A stretch of 7,750 bases of DNA from positions 1 to 7,750 of the forward strand of contig PWGF01000530.1 in the NCBI GenBank assembly GCA_003554375.1. Reading direction: 5' to 3'. The DNA comes from Spirochaetaceae bacterium. GTDB lineage: Bacteria > Spirochaetota > Spirochaetia > DSM-27196 > SKKC01. Shown here piece by piece: positions 1 to 5,048 of the stretch. Each line of letters starts with the position of its first letter. Positions within the stretch are counted from its first letter, which is position 1. Under the pieces are notes generated by a model. The model was not told where the DNA came from, did not search any database, and was given only the letters and a program-made list of their open reading frames with translations. The translations under genes were made by a program, and so were the position numbers.

Positions 1-101
1 CGCATAGAACCGATGTCAAGAAACCCGCCCACGGCGATCGCGGCGAACGAAACTATACGCCGCGGCCGCAAGCGCAAACGCGTTGTGCCGCAGAGGACCA
101 T
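1..101 (-). CDS. Possible 5' end of a divergent membrane-protein gene (partial, doubtful)
   Basis: The first 120 bases are GC-rich, unlike the AT-rich stretch after them, so they may be coding. On the minus strand an ATG whose first base is at 101 opens a frame of 33 residues that runs off the left edge. It has a basic start (TRLRLRPRR, residues 7-15) followed by a hydrophobic run (IVSFAAIAVGGFL), which resembles an N-terminal signal anchor. No Shine-Dalgarno sequence precedes the ATG. A TATAAT hexamer on the minus strand (241-246) could be its -10 box, but no -35 box fits. Plus-strand frame 1 is also open from base 1 to a stop at 181-183 and could instead be the tail of an upstream gene. I cannot choose between them with confidence. 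Confidence 0.2.
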   Translation of the reverse strand, partial: MVLCGTTRLRLRPRRIVSFAAIAVGGFLDIGSM

Positions 102-126
102 CCAGTCAGGGCCATTGTGGCTCAGT

Positions 127-164
127 TGTGTATATATGACACATTCCGTTGAGCGGAAGCTCAA
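127..164. promoter_or_regulatory. Two adjacent dyad sequences, candidate activator (enhancer) sites
   Basis: Two inverted repeats lie side by side. The first is TGTGT-N7-ACACA (127-143). The second is TTGAGC-GGAA-GCTCAA (149-164), a perfect 6-bp dyad. The second sits about 136-151 bases upstream of the start predicted for the sigma-54 promoter, within the range where sigma-54 enhancer-binding proteins usually bind. The positions are read directly; the enhancer role is inferred. The second dyad could equally form a small RNA hairpin if the region were transcribed. Confidence 0.35.
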
Positions 165-273
165 GGGGAGTGAATCATCGTGAACCACGCACACGCCGGT
201 CTTCTGATTGTTCGACGAATTCCATCCAGAGTAAGTCACTATTATATAACACTTTACAATCACGTCTCGTTCT

Positions 274-288
274 TGGCACGCTTTGTGC
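274..288 (+). promoter_or_regulatory. Sigma-54 (RpoN) -24/-12 promoter for the hsp20 cluster
   Basis: The sequence TGGCACGCTTTGTGC matches the sigma-54 consensus TGGCACG-N4-TTGC with one mismatch (G for the first T of TTGC). The invariant GG (275-276) and GC (287-288) are separated by exactly 10 bases. Transcription would start near base 300, giving a leader of about 63 nt before the hsp20 ATG. An AT-rich stretch (240-260) lies just upstream, as is common where DNA bends between enhancer and promoter. Sigma-54 promoters need an ATP-dependent activator; none is encoded in this window. Confidence 0.75.
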
Positions 289-304
289 TATGTAGTAAGT
301 GGAA

Positions 305-322
305 CAGGTCCCGTTGGGACTG
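305..322 (+). other. Hairpin near the 5' end of the hsp20 leader
   Basis: CAG-g-TCCC (305-312) pairs with GGGACTG (316-322) around a 3-nt loop, giving seven base pairs with one bulged G. It starts about 5 nt after the predicted transcription start. It does not include the Shine-Dalgarno sequence (351-356), so it is not an obvious RNA thermometer. A 5'-end stabilising hairpin is more likely. Confidence 0.4.
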
Positions 323-362
323 AAGAGCAATGAGAATAACTTAGCAAGGAAGGAGGGGCGCT

Positions 363-836
363 ATGAACTTGGTACGTAGGAGAAATCAGGGACGGCCAAC
401 CGGAAGAGACTGGACGCCAAGAAGCGAGTTGGAGCGGTTCTACAATGAGCTCGACCGTTTCTTTGACATGGATCTGTGGGAGAGTGCTCCTGGTCTCTTT
501 GATCGCAGCTTTGCACCGGCACTCGACGTCATCGAAGAGGACGATGCGTTCGTAGTCAACGCGGATCTTCCCGGCGTGAGCGAGAAGGATGTGGACGTGT
601 CGGTCGCATCCAACGTACTCACCATCAAGGGTGAGAAGAAGAACGAGCTCGAAAACAAAGAGGATCAGGTCTTTCGGCGTGAAAGCTGGCACGGAAGCTT
701 CCAGCGAACCTTGAGCTTGCCGGCGACGGTCGACGTTGACAAGGTCGAAGCCAAACTTCGCGACGGCGTGTTGACAGTTCGTGTGCCGAAGCGCGAGGAG
801 GCACAGCCGCGGCAGATCTCGGTAAAGGTGAAATAA
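363..836 (+). CDS. Small heat-shock protein, Hsp20/alpha-crystallin family
   Basis: A 157-residue ATP-independent holdase that would bind unfolding proteins in the cytoplasm and pass them to DnaK. The N-terminal arm (1-50) has the usual pattern of a basic start followed by aromatic and acidic residues (ELERFYNELDRFFDMD). The alpha-crystallin domain spans about 52-144 and includes ALDVIEEDDAFVVNADLPGV near its start and the family signature AKLRDGVLTVRVPK at 130-143. The C-terminal I-x-V anchoring motif is I152-S-V154, near the end. Length is typical for the family. The ATG at 363 follows an AGGAGG at 351-356 with a 6-nt gap, which supports this start. It is first in the stress cluster and lies directly behind the sigma-54 promoter. 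The family call is secure; which paralogue it is, is not. Confidence 0.96.
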   Translation: MNLVRRRNQGRPTGRDWTPRSELERFYNELDRFFDMDLWESAPGLFDRSFAPALDVIEEDDAFVVNADLPGVSEKDVDVSVASNVLTIKGEKKNELENKEDQVFRRESWHGSFQRTLSLPATVDVDKVEAKLRDGVLTVRVPKREEAQPRQISVKVK

Positions 837-841
837 CCGGC

Positions 842-857
842 TGCGGCGTTGGCCGCA
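842..857 (+). other. Short hairpin after the first hsp20
   Basis: TGCGGC-GTTG-GCCGCA forms a 6-bp stem starting 5 nt after the stop codon. No T run follows, so it is unlikely to be a classic terminator. It may stabilise the upstream message or mark partial termination between the two hsp20 genes. The rest of the 172-nt gap (837-1008) holds only further weak GC-rich dyads, such as GTCGG-GCG-CCGAC at 928-940 and GTCGG-AC-CCGAC at 944-955. No promoter was recognised there. Confidence 0.35.
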
Positions 858-992
858 ACACCGCAACAGGTTGGACACTGCCGGCGAGTTCAGCGAAGGC
901 CGGAACCGCAGGCAAGAAACTGGATCCGTCGGGCGCCGACGTTGTCGGACCCGACCCGGCACGACGGAAACCGGCGGAGTAACCCGTAACGG

Positions 993-1002
993 AAGGAGGT
1001 GA
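993..1002 (+). promoter_or_regulatory. Full-length Shine-Dalgarno site of the second hsp20
   Basis: AAGGAGGTGA is complementary over ten bases to the usual 16S rRNA tail (TCACCTCCTT). It stands 6 nt before the ATG at 1009. This fixes the start and suggests very high translation capacity. Confidence 0.85.
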
Positions 1003-1008
1003 TAGCAT

Positions 1009-1395
1009 ATGTCTACGCCCATGAACCGACCACAGACTCAGCCCGAGGCACAAGAGGAGACGCGGAAGCGCACCATCATACCCGCAAGCAGCATCTGGCG
1101 TGAAGACGGCAAGATCATGGTTCGGGTCGAGATGCCGGGAGTAACCAAAGACGATCTCGACGTGCAGGTCGAGGGCGACACGCTCAGGATAACCGGGCGG
1201 CGAGAGACCGCACCAAAGGACGCAGAGCTCATCGTCTGCGAGCGACGGAACGCGGATTACTCCAAGACCTTTACGCTTGACGATTCGGTAGACCGGAGCA
1301 ACATCGAGGCGGACATGGAGCAAGGCGTGCTTACGCTTACACTCCACCTCAAGGAGTCCGAGAAGCCGCGCAAGATCCAGGTCAAGAGCGGATAG
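1009..1395 (+). CDS. Small heat-shock protein, Hsp20/alpha-crystallin family (second, divergent copy)
   Basis: A 128-residue Hsp20-family holdase. The N-terminal arm is short and polar (about 1-23), with no aromatic substrate-binding segment like that of its neighbour. The alpha-crystallin domain runs from about 24 to 115, with VRVEMPGVTKDDLDVQVEGD in the first half and IEADMEQGVLTLTLHL as the signature near the end. A C-terminal I-x-V motif follows (KIQVKSG: I123, V125). The protein differs strongly from the first Hsp20 in the arm and through the domain, so this is not a recent duplication; the two may form mixed or separate oligomers. The start is fixed by the strong ribosome-binding site at 993-1002. 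It is probably co-transcribed with the upstream hsp20, although a 172-nt gap with hairpins separates them. Confidence 0.95.
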   Translation: MSTPMNRPQTQPEAQEETRKRTIIPASSIWREDGKIMVRVEMPGVTKDDLDVQVEGDTLRITGRRETAPKDAELIVCERRNADYSKTFTLDDSVDRSNIEADMEQGVLTLTLHLKESEKPRKIQVKSG

Positions 1396-1405
1396 CCTCG
1401 CTTTT

Positions 1406-1430
1406 CCGTCGGAGCTTCGAGCTCCGACGG
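1406..1430 (+). terminator. Strong hairpin directly after the second hsp20
   Basis: CCGTCGGAGCT and AGCTCCGACGG form a perfect 11-bp stem around a 3-nt TCG loop, 10 nt after the stop codon. No T tract follows on either strand; four Ts precede it instead. It may terminate transcription, partly terminate it, or protect the hsp20 mRNA 3' end. Confidence 0.5.
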
Positions 1431-1474
1431 GCTGCCGGCGCCCCGCTCCGGCTGAGGGCTGGAGCGGCGGCAGC
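1431..1474 (+). other. Second, bulged long hairpin abutting the first
   Basis: GCTGCCG (1431-1437) pairs with CGGCAGC (1468-1474), and CCGCTCC (1443-1449) pairs with GGAGCGG (1461-1467). This makes a 14-bp stem interrupted by a 5-nt bulge on the 5' side (GCGCC) and capped by an 11-nt loop. It starts at the base right after the first hairpin, so the two could stack end to end. Function is unknown; a structured 3' untranslated or intercistronic RNA element is the simplest reading. Confidence 0.5.
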
Positions 1475-1735
1475 TTGGAACTGAAACGGAGTAGCGGGAC
1501 GGAAGGCAGCTCCGGTCGCCGGCTAAAGGAGGACGGGGACCGGGGCGCTTTCGGCTGTCGGCGGGTTTCCCGGGACCATTGTACCCGTATCCCAACGGCC
1601 AACGCCCTGCTCCGGGGCTGATCGGATCGACGCCGGGAAGCCGCCCGAGAGCCGGAAGCCGGATGAACATAGGCCGGAAGAACCCGAACCGAATAGGTGC
1701 CGGCCGTAGAGCGGACCCTATCAACTCGTACGAAT
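1475..1735. other. GC-rich gap before dnaK; no gene seen
   Basis: No convincing gene is seen on either strand; the long open frames crossing it on the minus strand are composition artefacts overlapping real genes. No clear sigma-70, sigma-32-like or sigma-54 promoter and no CIRCE operator (TTAGCACTC-N9-GAGTGCTAA) was found. GCCGGAAG occurs at 1651-1658 and 1673-1680, with a near copy (GCCGGGAAG) at 1632-1640, spaced 19-22 bases. dnaK may have an unrecognised promoter here or depend on read-through from the hsp20 genes. Confidence 0.5.
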
Positions 1736-1742
1736 AAGGAGG
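1736..1742 (+). promoter_or_regulatory. Shine-Dalgarno site that sets the dnaK start
   Basis: AAGGAGG lies 5 nt before the ATG at 1748. It shows that translation starts there and not at the in-frame codon at 1697, which would add 17 residues unlike any DnaK N-terminus. Confidence 0.85.
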
Positions 1743-1747
1743 GGTAT

Positions 1748-3691
1748 ATGAGTAAGATCATAGGAATCGACCTCGGCACCACGAACTCGTGCGTAGCCGT
1801 AATGGAAGGAAAGGAACCGACGGTAATTCAGAACGCGGAAGGACAGCGCACTACACCCTCGGTGGTAGCGTATACACAGAAGAACGAGCGTCTCGTGGGA
1901 CAGGCGGCACGTAACCAGATGATCACCAACCCGCAGAACACCGTATCTTCGGTGAAGCGTTTTATGGGGCGCCGCTACAGCGAGGTAGAGTCCGAGCGAA
2001 ACATGGTGCCCTACACGGTGAAGTCCGGTCCCGGAGGTGATGTGCGCATCGAGGTTGGCGGCAAAGACCTCTCGCCACCGGAGATATCCGCGGCGGTACT
2101 GCAGAAGATGAAGCAGACCGCGGAAGACTACCTCGGCGAGGAGGTCAAGGAAGCAGTCATCACCGTACCGGCGTACTTCAACGACTCGCAGCGCCAAGCA
2201 ACAAAGGATGCCGGACGTATCGCGGGCCTGGAGGTGAAGCGGATCATCAACGAGCCGACTGCCGCGTCGCTTGCCTACGGTTTGGACCGCAAGGGCAAGG
2301 ACGAGAAGATTGCCGTGTACGACCTGGGCGGTGGCACATTCGACATCTCGATCCTGGAGCTCGGCGACAACGTCTACGAAGTCCTTTCCACCGCGGGAGA
2401 TACTCATCTGGGAGGTGACAACTTCGACCAACGGATCATCGACTGGATGGTGCAGACGTTCAAGGCGGACTACGGGATCGATCTCTCCCAGGATCGAATG
2501 GCGCTACAGCGGCTGAAAGAAGCGGCGGAGAACGCTAAGAAGGAGCTCTCCAGCGCCCAGACGACGGACATCAATCTTCCGTTTATCACCGCGGATAACA
2601 CCGGGCCGAAGCATCTCCAGTATACGCTCACGCGTGCAAAACTCGAGCAGATGATTAACGACCTTGTCGAGAAGACGCGGGAGCCGTGCCAACAAGCTCT
2701 GAAGGACGCGGAGTTGAGCGCTTCGGACATCGACGAAGTGATCCTCGTAGGCGGATCTACCAGGATTCCGATGGTCCAAAACCTGGTGAAGGAGGTCTTT
2801 GGTAAAGACCCGCATAAAGGAGTCAACCCCGACGAGGTAGTGGCGGTGGGCGCGGCCGTCCAGGCAGGCGTCCTCTCCGGCTCCGTGGACGATGTTCTGC
2901 TTCTCGACGTCACGCCGCTGTCGCTCGGCATCGAAACGTTGGGAGGCGTGTTCACCAAGCTCATCGAGCGCAATACGACTATCCCAACGCGCAAGAGCCA
3001 GATCTTCTCGACTGCAGAGGACAATCAGACGGCGGTTACCATTCACGTGCTCCAAGGCGAACGAGAGATGGCGGCTCAGAACCGGACGCTCGGTCGCTTC
3101 GAGCTTACCGACATTCCGCCTGCGCCGCGTGGGGTCCCCCAGATCGAAGTCGCCTTCGACATCGATGCAAACGGCATCGTGCATGTCTCCGCGAAGGACC
3201 TCGGCACCGGCAAAGAGCAGAAGATCCGGATCGAGAGCTCTTCGGGCTTAAACGAGGAAGAGATTAAGCGGATGGTCGACGACGCCGAGCGCCATGCCGA
3301 AGAGGACAAGAAAACGCGCGAGCGCGCCGAGCTCTTCAACGAGGCGGACAGTCTGGCGTATTCCACCGAGAAGTCGCTCAACGAGTACGGAGACAAGATC
3401 GGCGCCGCTGAGCGCGAGAAGATCGAAAGCGCGATCAAGGAGCTTCGGACCGCGCTCGACAACAAGTACGAGGACGCAGTGCGGACCAAGGTCGACCAGC
3501 TTAAGCAAGCCGCCCAGACAATCGGGCAGGCAGCCTACCAGGCCCAACAGCAGGGCCAAGCGGCGGCGGGCGCGCACGGTGCCGCGGACGCACAAGGCGG
3601 CAACGGGACGGGCGGACAGGCCGGAGCTTCCGGTGCAGCCGGCGCCGACCAGGCGGAGGACGTCGAGTACGAGGTAGTGGACGAGGAGTAA
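1748..3691 (+). CDS. dnaK: Chaperone protein DnaK (Hsp70)
   Basis: A 647-residue cytoplasmic ATP-dependent chaperone that refolds proteins in cycles driven by DnaJ (ATP hydrolysis) and GrpE (ADP release). The nucleotide-binding domain covers about 1-382, with IGIDLGTTNS at 5-14 (phosphate 1), Lys70 equivalent to the catalytic lysine, YDLGGGTFDIS at 191-201 (phosphate 2, Thr197 at the usual autophosphorylation position) and ILVGGSTRIPMV at 332-343 (adenosine site). The hydrophobic linker VLLLD is at 383-387. The substrate-binding domain follows, with a beta part to about 500 and a helical lid to about 600, then a Gly/Ala/Gln-rich tail ending in acidic EDVEYEVVDEE. The segment around 76-108 is the insert found in Gram-negative DnaKs. 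Length matches the family (E. coli, 638). All key residues are present, so it should be active. grpE, dnaJ and hrcA are absent from the window; the neighbours are two hsp20 genes. Confidence 0.99.
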   Translation: MSKIIGIDLGTTNSCVAVMEGKEPTVIQNAEGQRTTPSVVAYTQKNERLVGQAARNQMITNPQNTVSSVKRFMGRRYSEVESERNMVPYTVKSGPGGDVRIEVGGKDLSPPEISAAVLQKMKQTAEDYLGEEVKEAVITVPAYFNDSQRQATKDAGRIAGLEVKRIINEPTAASLAYGLDRKGKDEKIAVYDLGGGTFDISILELGDNVYEVLSTAGDTHLGGDNFDQRIIDWMVQTFKADYGIDLSQDRMALQRLKEAAENAKKELSSAQTTDINLPFITADNTGPKHLQYTLTRAKLEQMINDLVEKTREPCQQALKDAELSASDIDEVILVGGSTRIPMVQNLVKEVFGKDPHKGVNPDEVVAVGAAVQAGVLSGSVDDVLLLDVTPLSLGIETLGGVFTKLIERNTTIPTRKSQIFSTAEDNQTAVTIHVLQGEREMAAQNRTLGRFELTDIPPAPRGVPQIEVAFDIDANGIVHVSAKDLGTGKEQKIRIESSSGLNEEEIKRMVDDAERHAEEDKKTRERAELFNEADSLAYSTEKSLNEYGDKIGAAEREKIESAIKELRTALDNKYEDAVRTKVDQLKQAAQTIGQAAYQAQQQGQAAAGAHGAADAQGGNGTGGQAGASGAAGADQAEDVEYEVVDEE

Positions 3692-3710
3692 GGCCGCGCG
3701 TTGCGCGGCC
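3692..3710 (+). terminator. Hairpin right after the dnaK stop codon
   Basis: GGCCGCGC-GTT-GCGCGGCC is a perfect 8-bp GC-only stem that begins on the base after the TAA stop. It lacks a T tract (CCTCGCGCC follows). It probably ends, or marks the 3' end of, the dnaK message. Confidence 0.55.
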
Positions 3711-3830
3711 CCTCGCGCCCCATCCGAGAACTCATCCGGCCGAGACACTGAGGGACTCGACGCCCGCCCTTCGTCCCGGCCGGCCTCGTCCCAGGCCGCC
3801 CGGGCACAGCACGTCCCGCTCCGCCCCATC

Positions 3831-3855
3831 CCGGCGGGGCCTCGCCCCGCTCCGG
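3831..3855. terminator. Hairpin in the convergent dnaK/galM spacer
   Basis: GCGGGGC-CTC-GCCCCGC (3834-3850) is a perfect 7-bp stem that can be extended by CCG (3831-3833) pairing with CGG (3853-3855) across a 2-nt bulge. It lies between two converging genes, about 60 nt past the galM stop, so it could serve both strands. Neither side has a T tract. A smaller dyad, CGGCCT-N6-AGGCCG, is at 3781-3798. No gene was seen in 3692-3915. Confidence 0.45.
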
Positions 3856-3915
3856 CAGACTTCCCGGCACACTGCGAGCCGACTCACCGACACTTCTACG
3901 TGAGCGTTTTCAGCC

Positions 3916-4956
3916 CTACTTGGTGAAGAACCGGTGAACCGTCTGGTGACGATAGATCTCTCGAGGCTTCAGAATACATGAGGGGAACTGTGGCTCGTTT
4001 ACAGCATTGGGATAGTGCTGTGTTTCCAGACAAACCCCACCGTGCTTCTTATAGATGAGCCCCTGCCTCCCGGGAATGCTGTTCAGCTTGTTGCCGGTAT
4101 ACAGCTGCACTCCCGGCTTGGTGGTGAGCACCTCCATAGCACGCCCACTGCGCTTGTCCCAGAGAACCCCCACGGGATGAAGCGGCTCTTCCCCCCCGTC
4201 GAGCGCATAACAGTGGTCATATCCGCCGGGTACCGACTTAATCTCCCGACCTATCCGCTTGATCTTGCGGAAGTCCATCGGAGTATCATCAACAGGCTTA
4301 AGCGCTCCGGTAGGGATTCCTTCCTCATCGACCTCCACGTACGCCGAAGCGTTCAGCTGCAAGTAGTGGTTGAGGATCGTACCGGTTCCGGCCCCTGATA
4401 AATTCCAATATGCATGGTTGGTGAGGTTGACCGGTGTCGTGCGATTCGTCTCCGCCCAGTAATCGAGGATAAGCTCGTTATGGTCGGTGAGCGTGTAGCT
4501 GACTGAGGTCTCGAGCCTCCCGGGATAGCCTTCCTCACCGGCGGAACTGGTCCGGAAGAAGCGAACCCCGGCGCCACCTTCGACTGCCAAGACCTCGGCG
4601 CTCCACACATGTCGACTAAAACCGACCGTGCCGCCATGGAGGTGATGTTTGCCGCCTTGGTTCTTTGCCAGAGTGAACCGGCGAGGGCCAAGCGAAAACG
4701 TACCCCGAGCAATCCGATTAGCCACGCGCCCCACCGTCGCCCCGAAATACGGGTGTTCTCCCAGGTAGCCGTCGAGAGAGTCGAATCCAAGCGTGACTTC
4801 GTTCGGCCGCCGGTCTCGATCCGGAACTTTGACCGAGAGCAGCGTCGCTCCATAGGTCATAACCTGAAGCGTGATACGCCCATCGTTGGATATAGTAAAC
4901 TTATCAATCTGATGGCCTTCCGGTGTCTCGCCAAATGCAGTTTTCTCAATCGTCAT
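3916..4956 (-). CDS. galM: Aldose 1-epimerase (galactose mutarotase)
   Basis: A 346-residue cytoplasmic enzyme that interconverts alpha and beta anomers of galactose or glucose, normally feeding the Leloir pathway. Family residues known from Lactococcus GalM are recognisable: Arg81 in GRVANRIA, His107 in HLHGGTVGF, catalytic His181 in NLTNHAYWNLSG, Asp247 in GYDHCYAL, and the catalytic base Glu311 in CLETQHYPNAVN. Length is typical and the C-terminus (YRHQTVHRFFTK) is a normal GalM ending. I chose the ATG at 4956 because MTIEKTAFG aligns with family N-termini. An in-frame GTG at 5004 would add 16 residues encoded largely by a hairpin. The ribosome site is weak (GGAG with a 4-nt gap). It lies 92 nt after the DHODH-like gene on the same strand. 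No other galactose gene is in the window, so the substrate is unproven. Confidence 0.95.
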   Translation of the reverse strand: MTIEKTAFGETPEGHQIDKFTISNDGRITLQVMTYGATLLSVKVPDRDRRPNEVTLGFDSLDGYLGEHPYFGATVGRVANRIARGTFSLGPRRFTLAKNQGGKHHLHGGTVGFSRHVWSAEVLAVEGGAGVRFFRTSSAGEEGYPGRLETSVSYTLTDHNELILDYWAETNRTTPVNLTNHAYWNLSGAGTGTILNHYLQLNASAYVEVDEEGIPTGALKPVDDTPMDFRKIKRIGREIKSVPGGYDHCYALDGGEEPLHPVGVLWDKRSGRAMEVLTTKPGVQLYTGNKLNSIPGRQGLIYKKHGGVCLETQHYPNAVNEPQFPSCILKPREIYRHQTVHRFFTK

Positions 4957-4987
4957 GAGTCTCCGCCGCCCGACCGCAGGATACACA

Positions 4988-5015
4988 CCGGCCTCCGGAT
5001 GCACCCGGAGGCCGG
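4988..5015 (-). terminator. Long intercistronic hairpin between the DHODH-like gene and galM
   Basis: CCGGCCTCCGG and CCGGAGGCCGG form a perfect 11-bp stem around a 6-nt loop. In the minus-strand transcript it comes 33 nt after the DHODH-like stop and 31 nt before the galM ATG, followed by TGTGTAT, a poor U tract. It may be a partial terminator or an mRNA stability or processing element setting relative galM expression. A separate galM promoter would have to overlap it; none was recognised. Confidence 0.55.
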
Positions 5016-5048
5016 AGAAACAGCTCGTGGAAAAGCACCGAAAGCCTA

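Noticed and set aside
252..260. TACAAT as a plus-strand sigma-70 -10 box upstream of hsp20
   Set aside because: No acceptable -35 hexamer occurs 16-18 bases upstream.
180..323. Small plus-strand frame of 47 codons from a GTG, with AGGGGAG upstream
   Set aside because: It runs across the sigma-54 promoter and the leader hairpin, and its product has no recognisable features.
852..870. Second sigma-54-like spacing (TGG-N11-GC) between the hsp20 genes
   Set aside because: Only the GG and GC spacing fits; the rest of the -24 and -12 boxes do not match, and it overlaps a hairpin.
288..1022. Long minus-strand open frame (244 codons)
   Set aside because: It lies opposite the first hsp20 and its control region; composition-driven shadow with no domain-like sequence.
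1697..1747. N-terminal extension of DnaK by 17 residues
   Set aside because: The strong ribosome site at 1736-1742 and the family N-terminus both point to the ATG at 1748.
625..1782. Minus-strand open frame of 385 codons
   Set aside because: It lies opposite both hsp20 genes and the gap before dnaK; Arg/Pro/Ser-rich translation typical of an antisense frame in GC-rich DNA.
4957..5004. GTG start giving a 16-residue longer GalM
   Set aside because: The extra codons are partly hairpin sequence, and MTIEKTAFG matches the normal family start.
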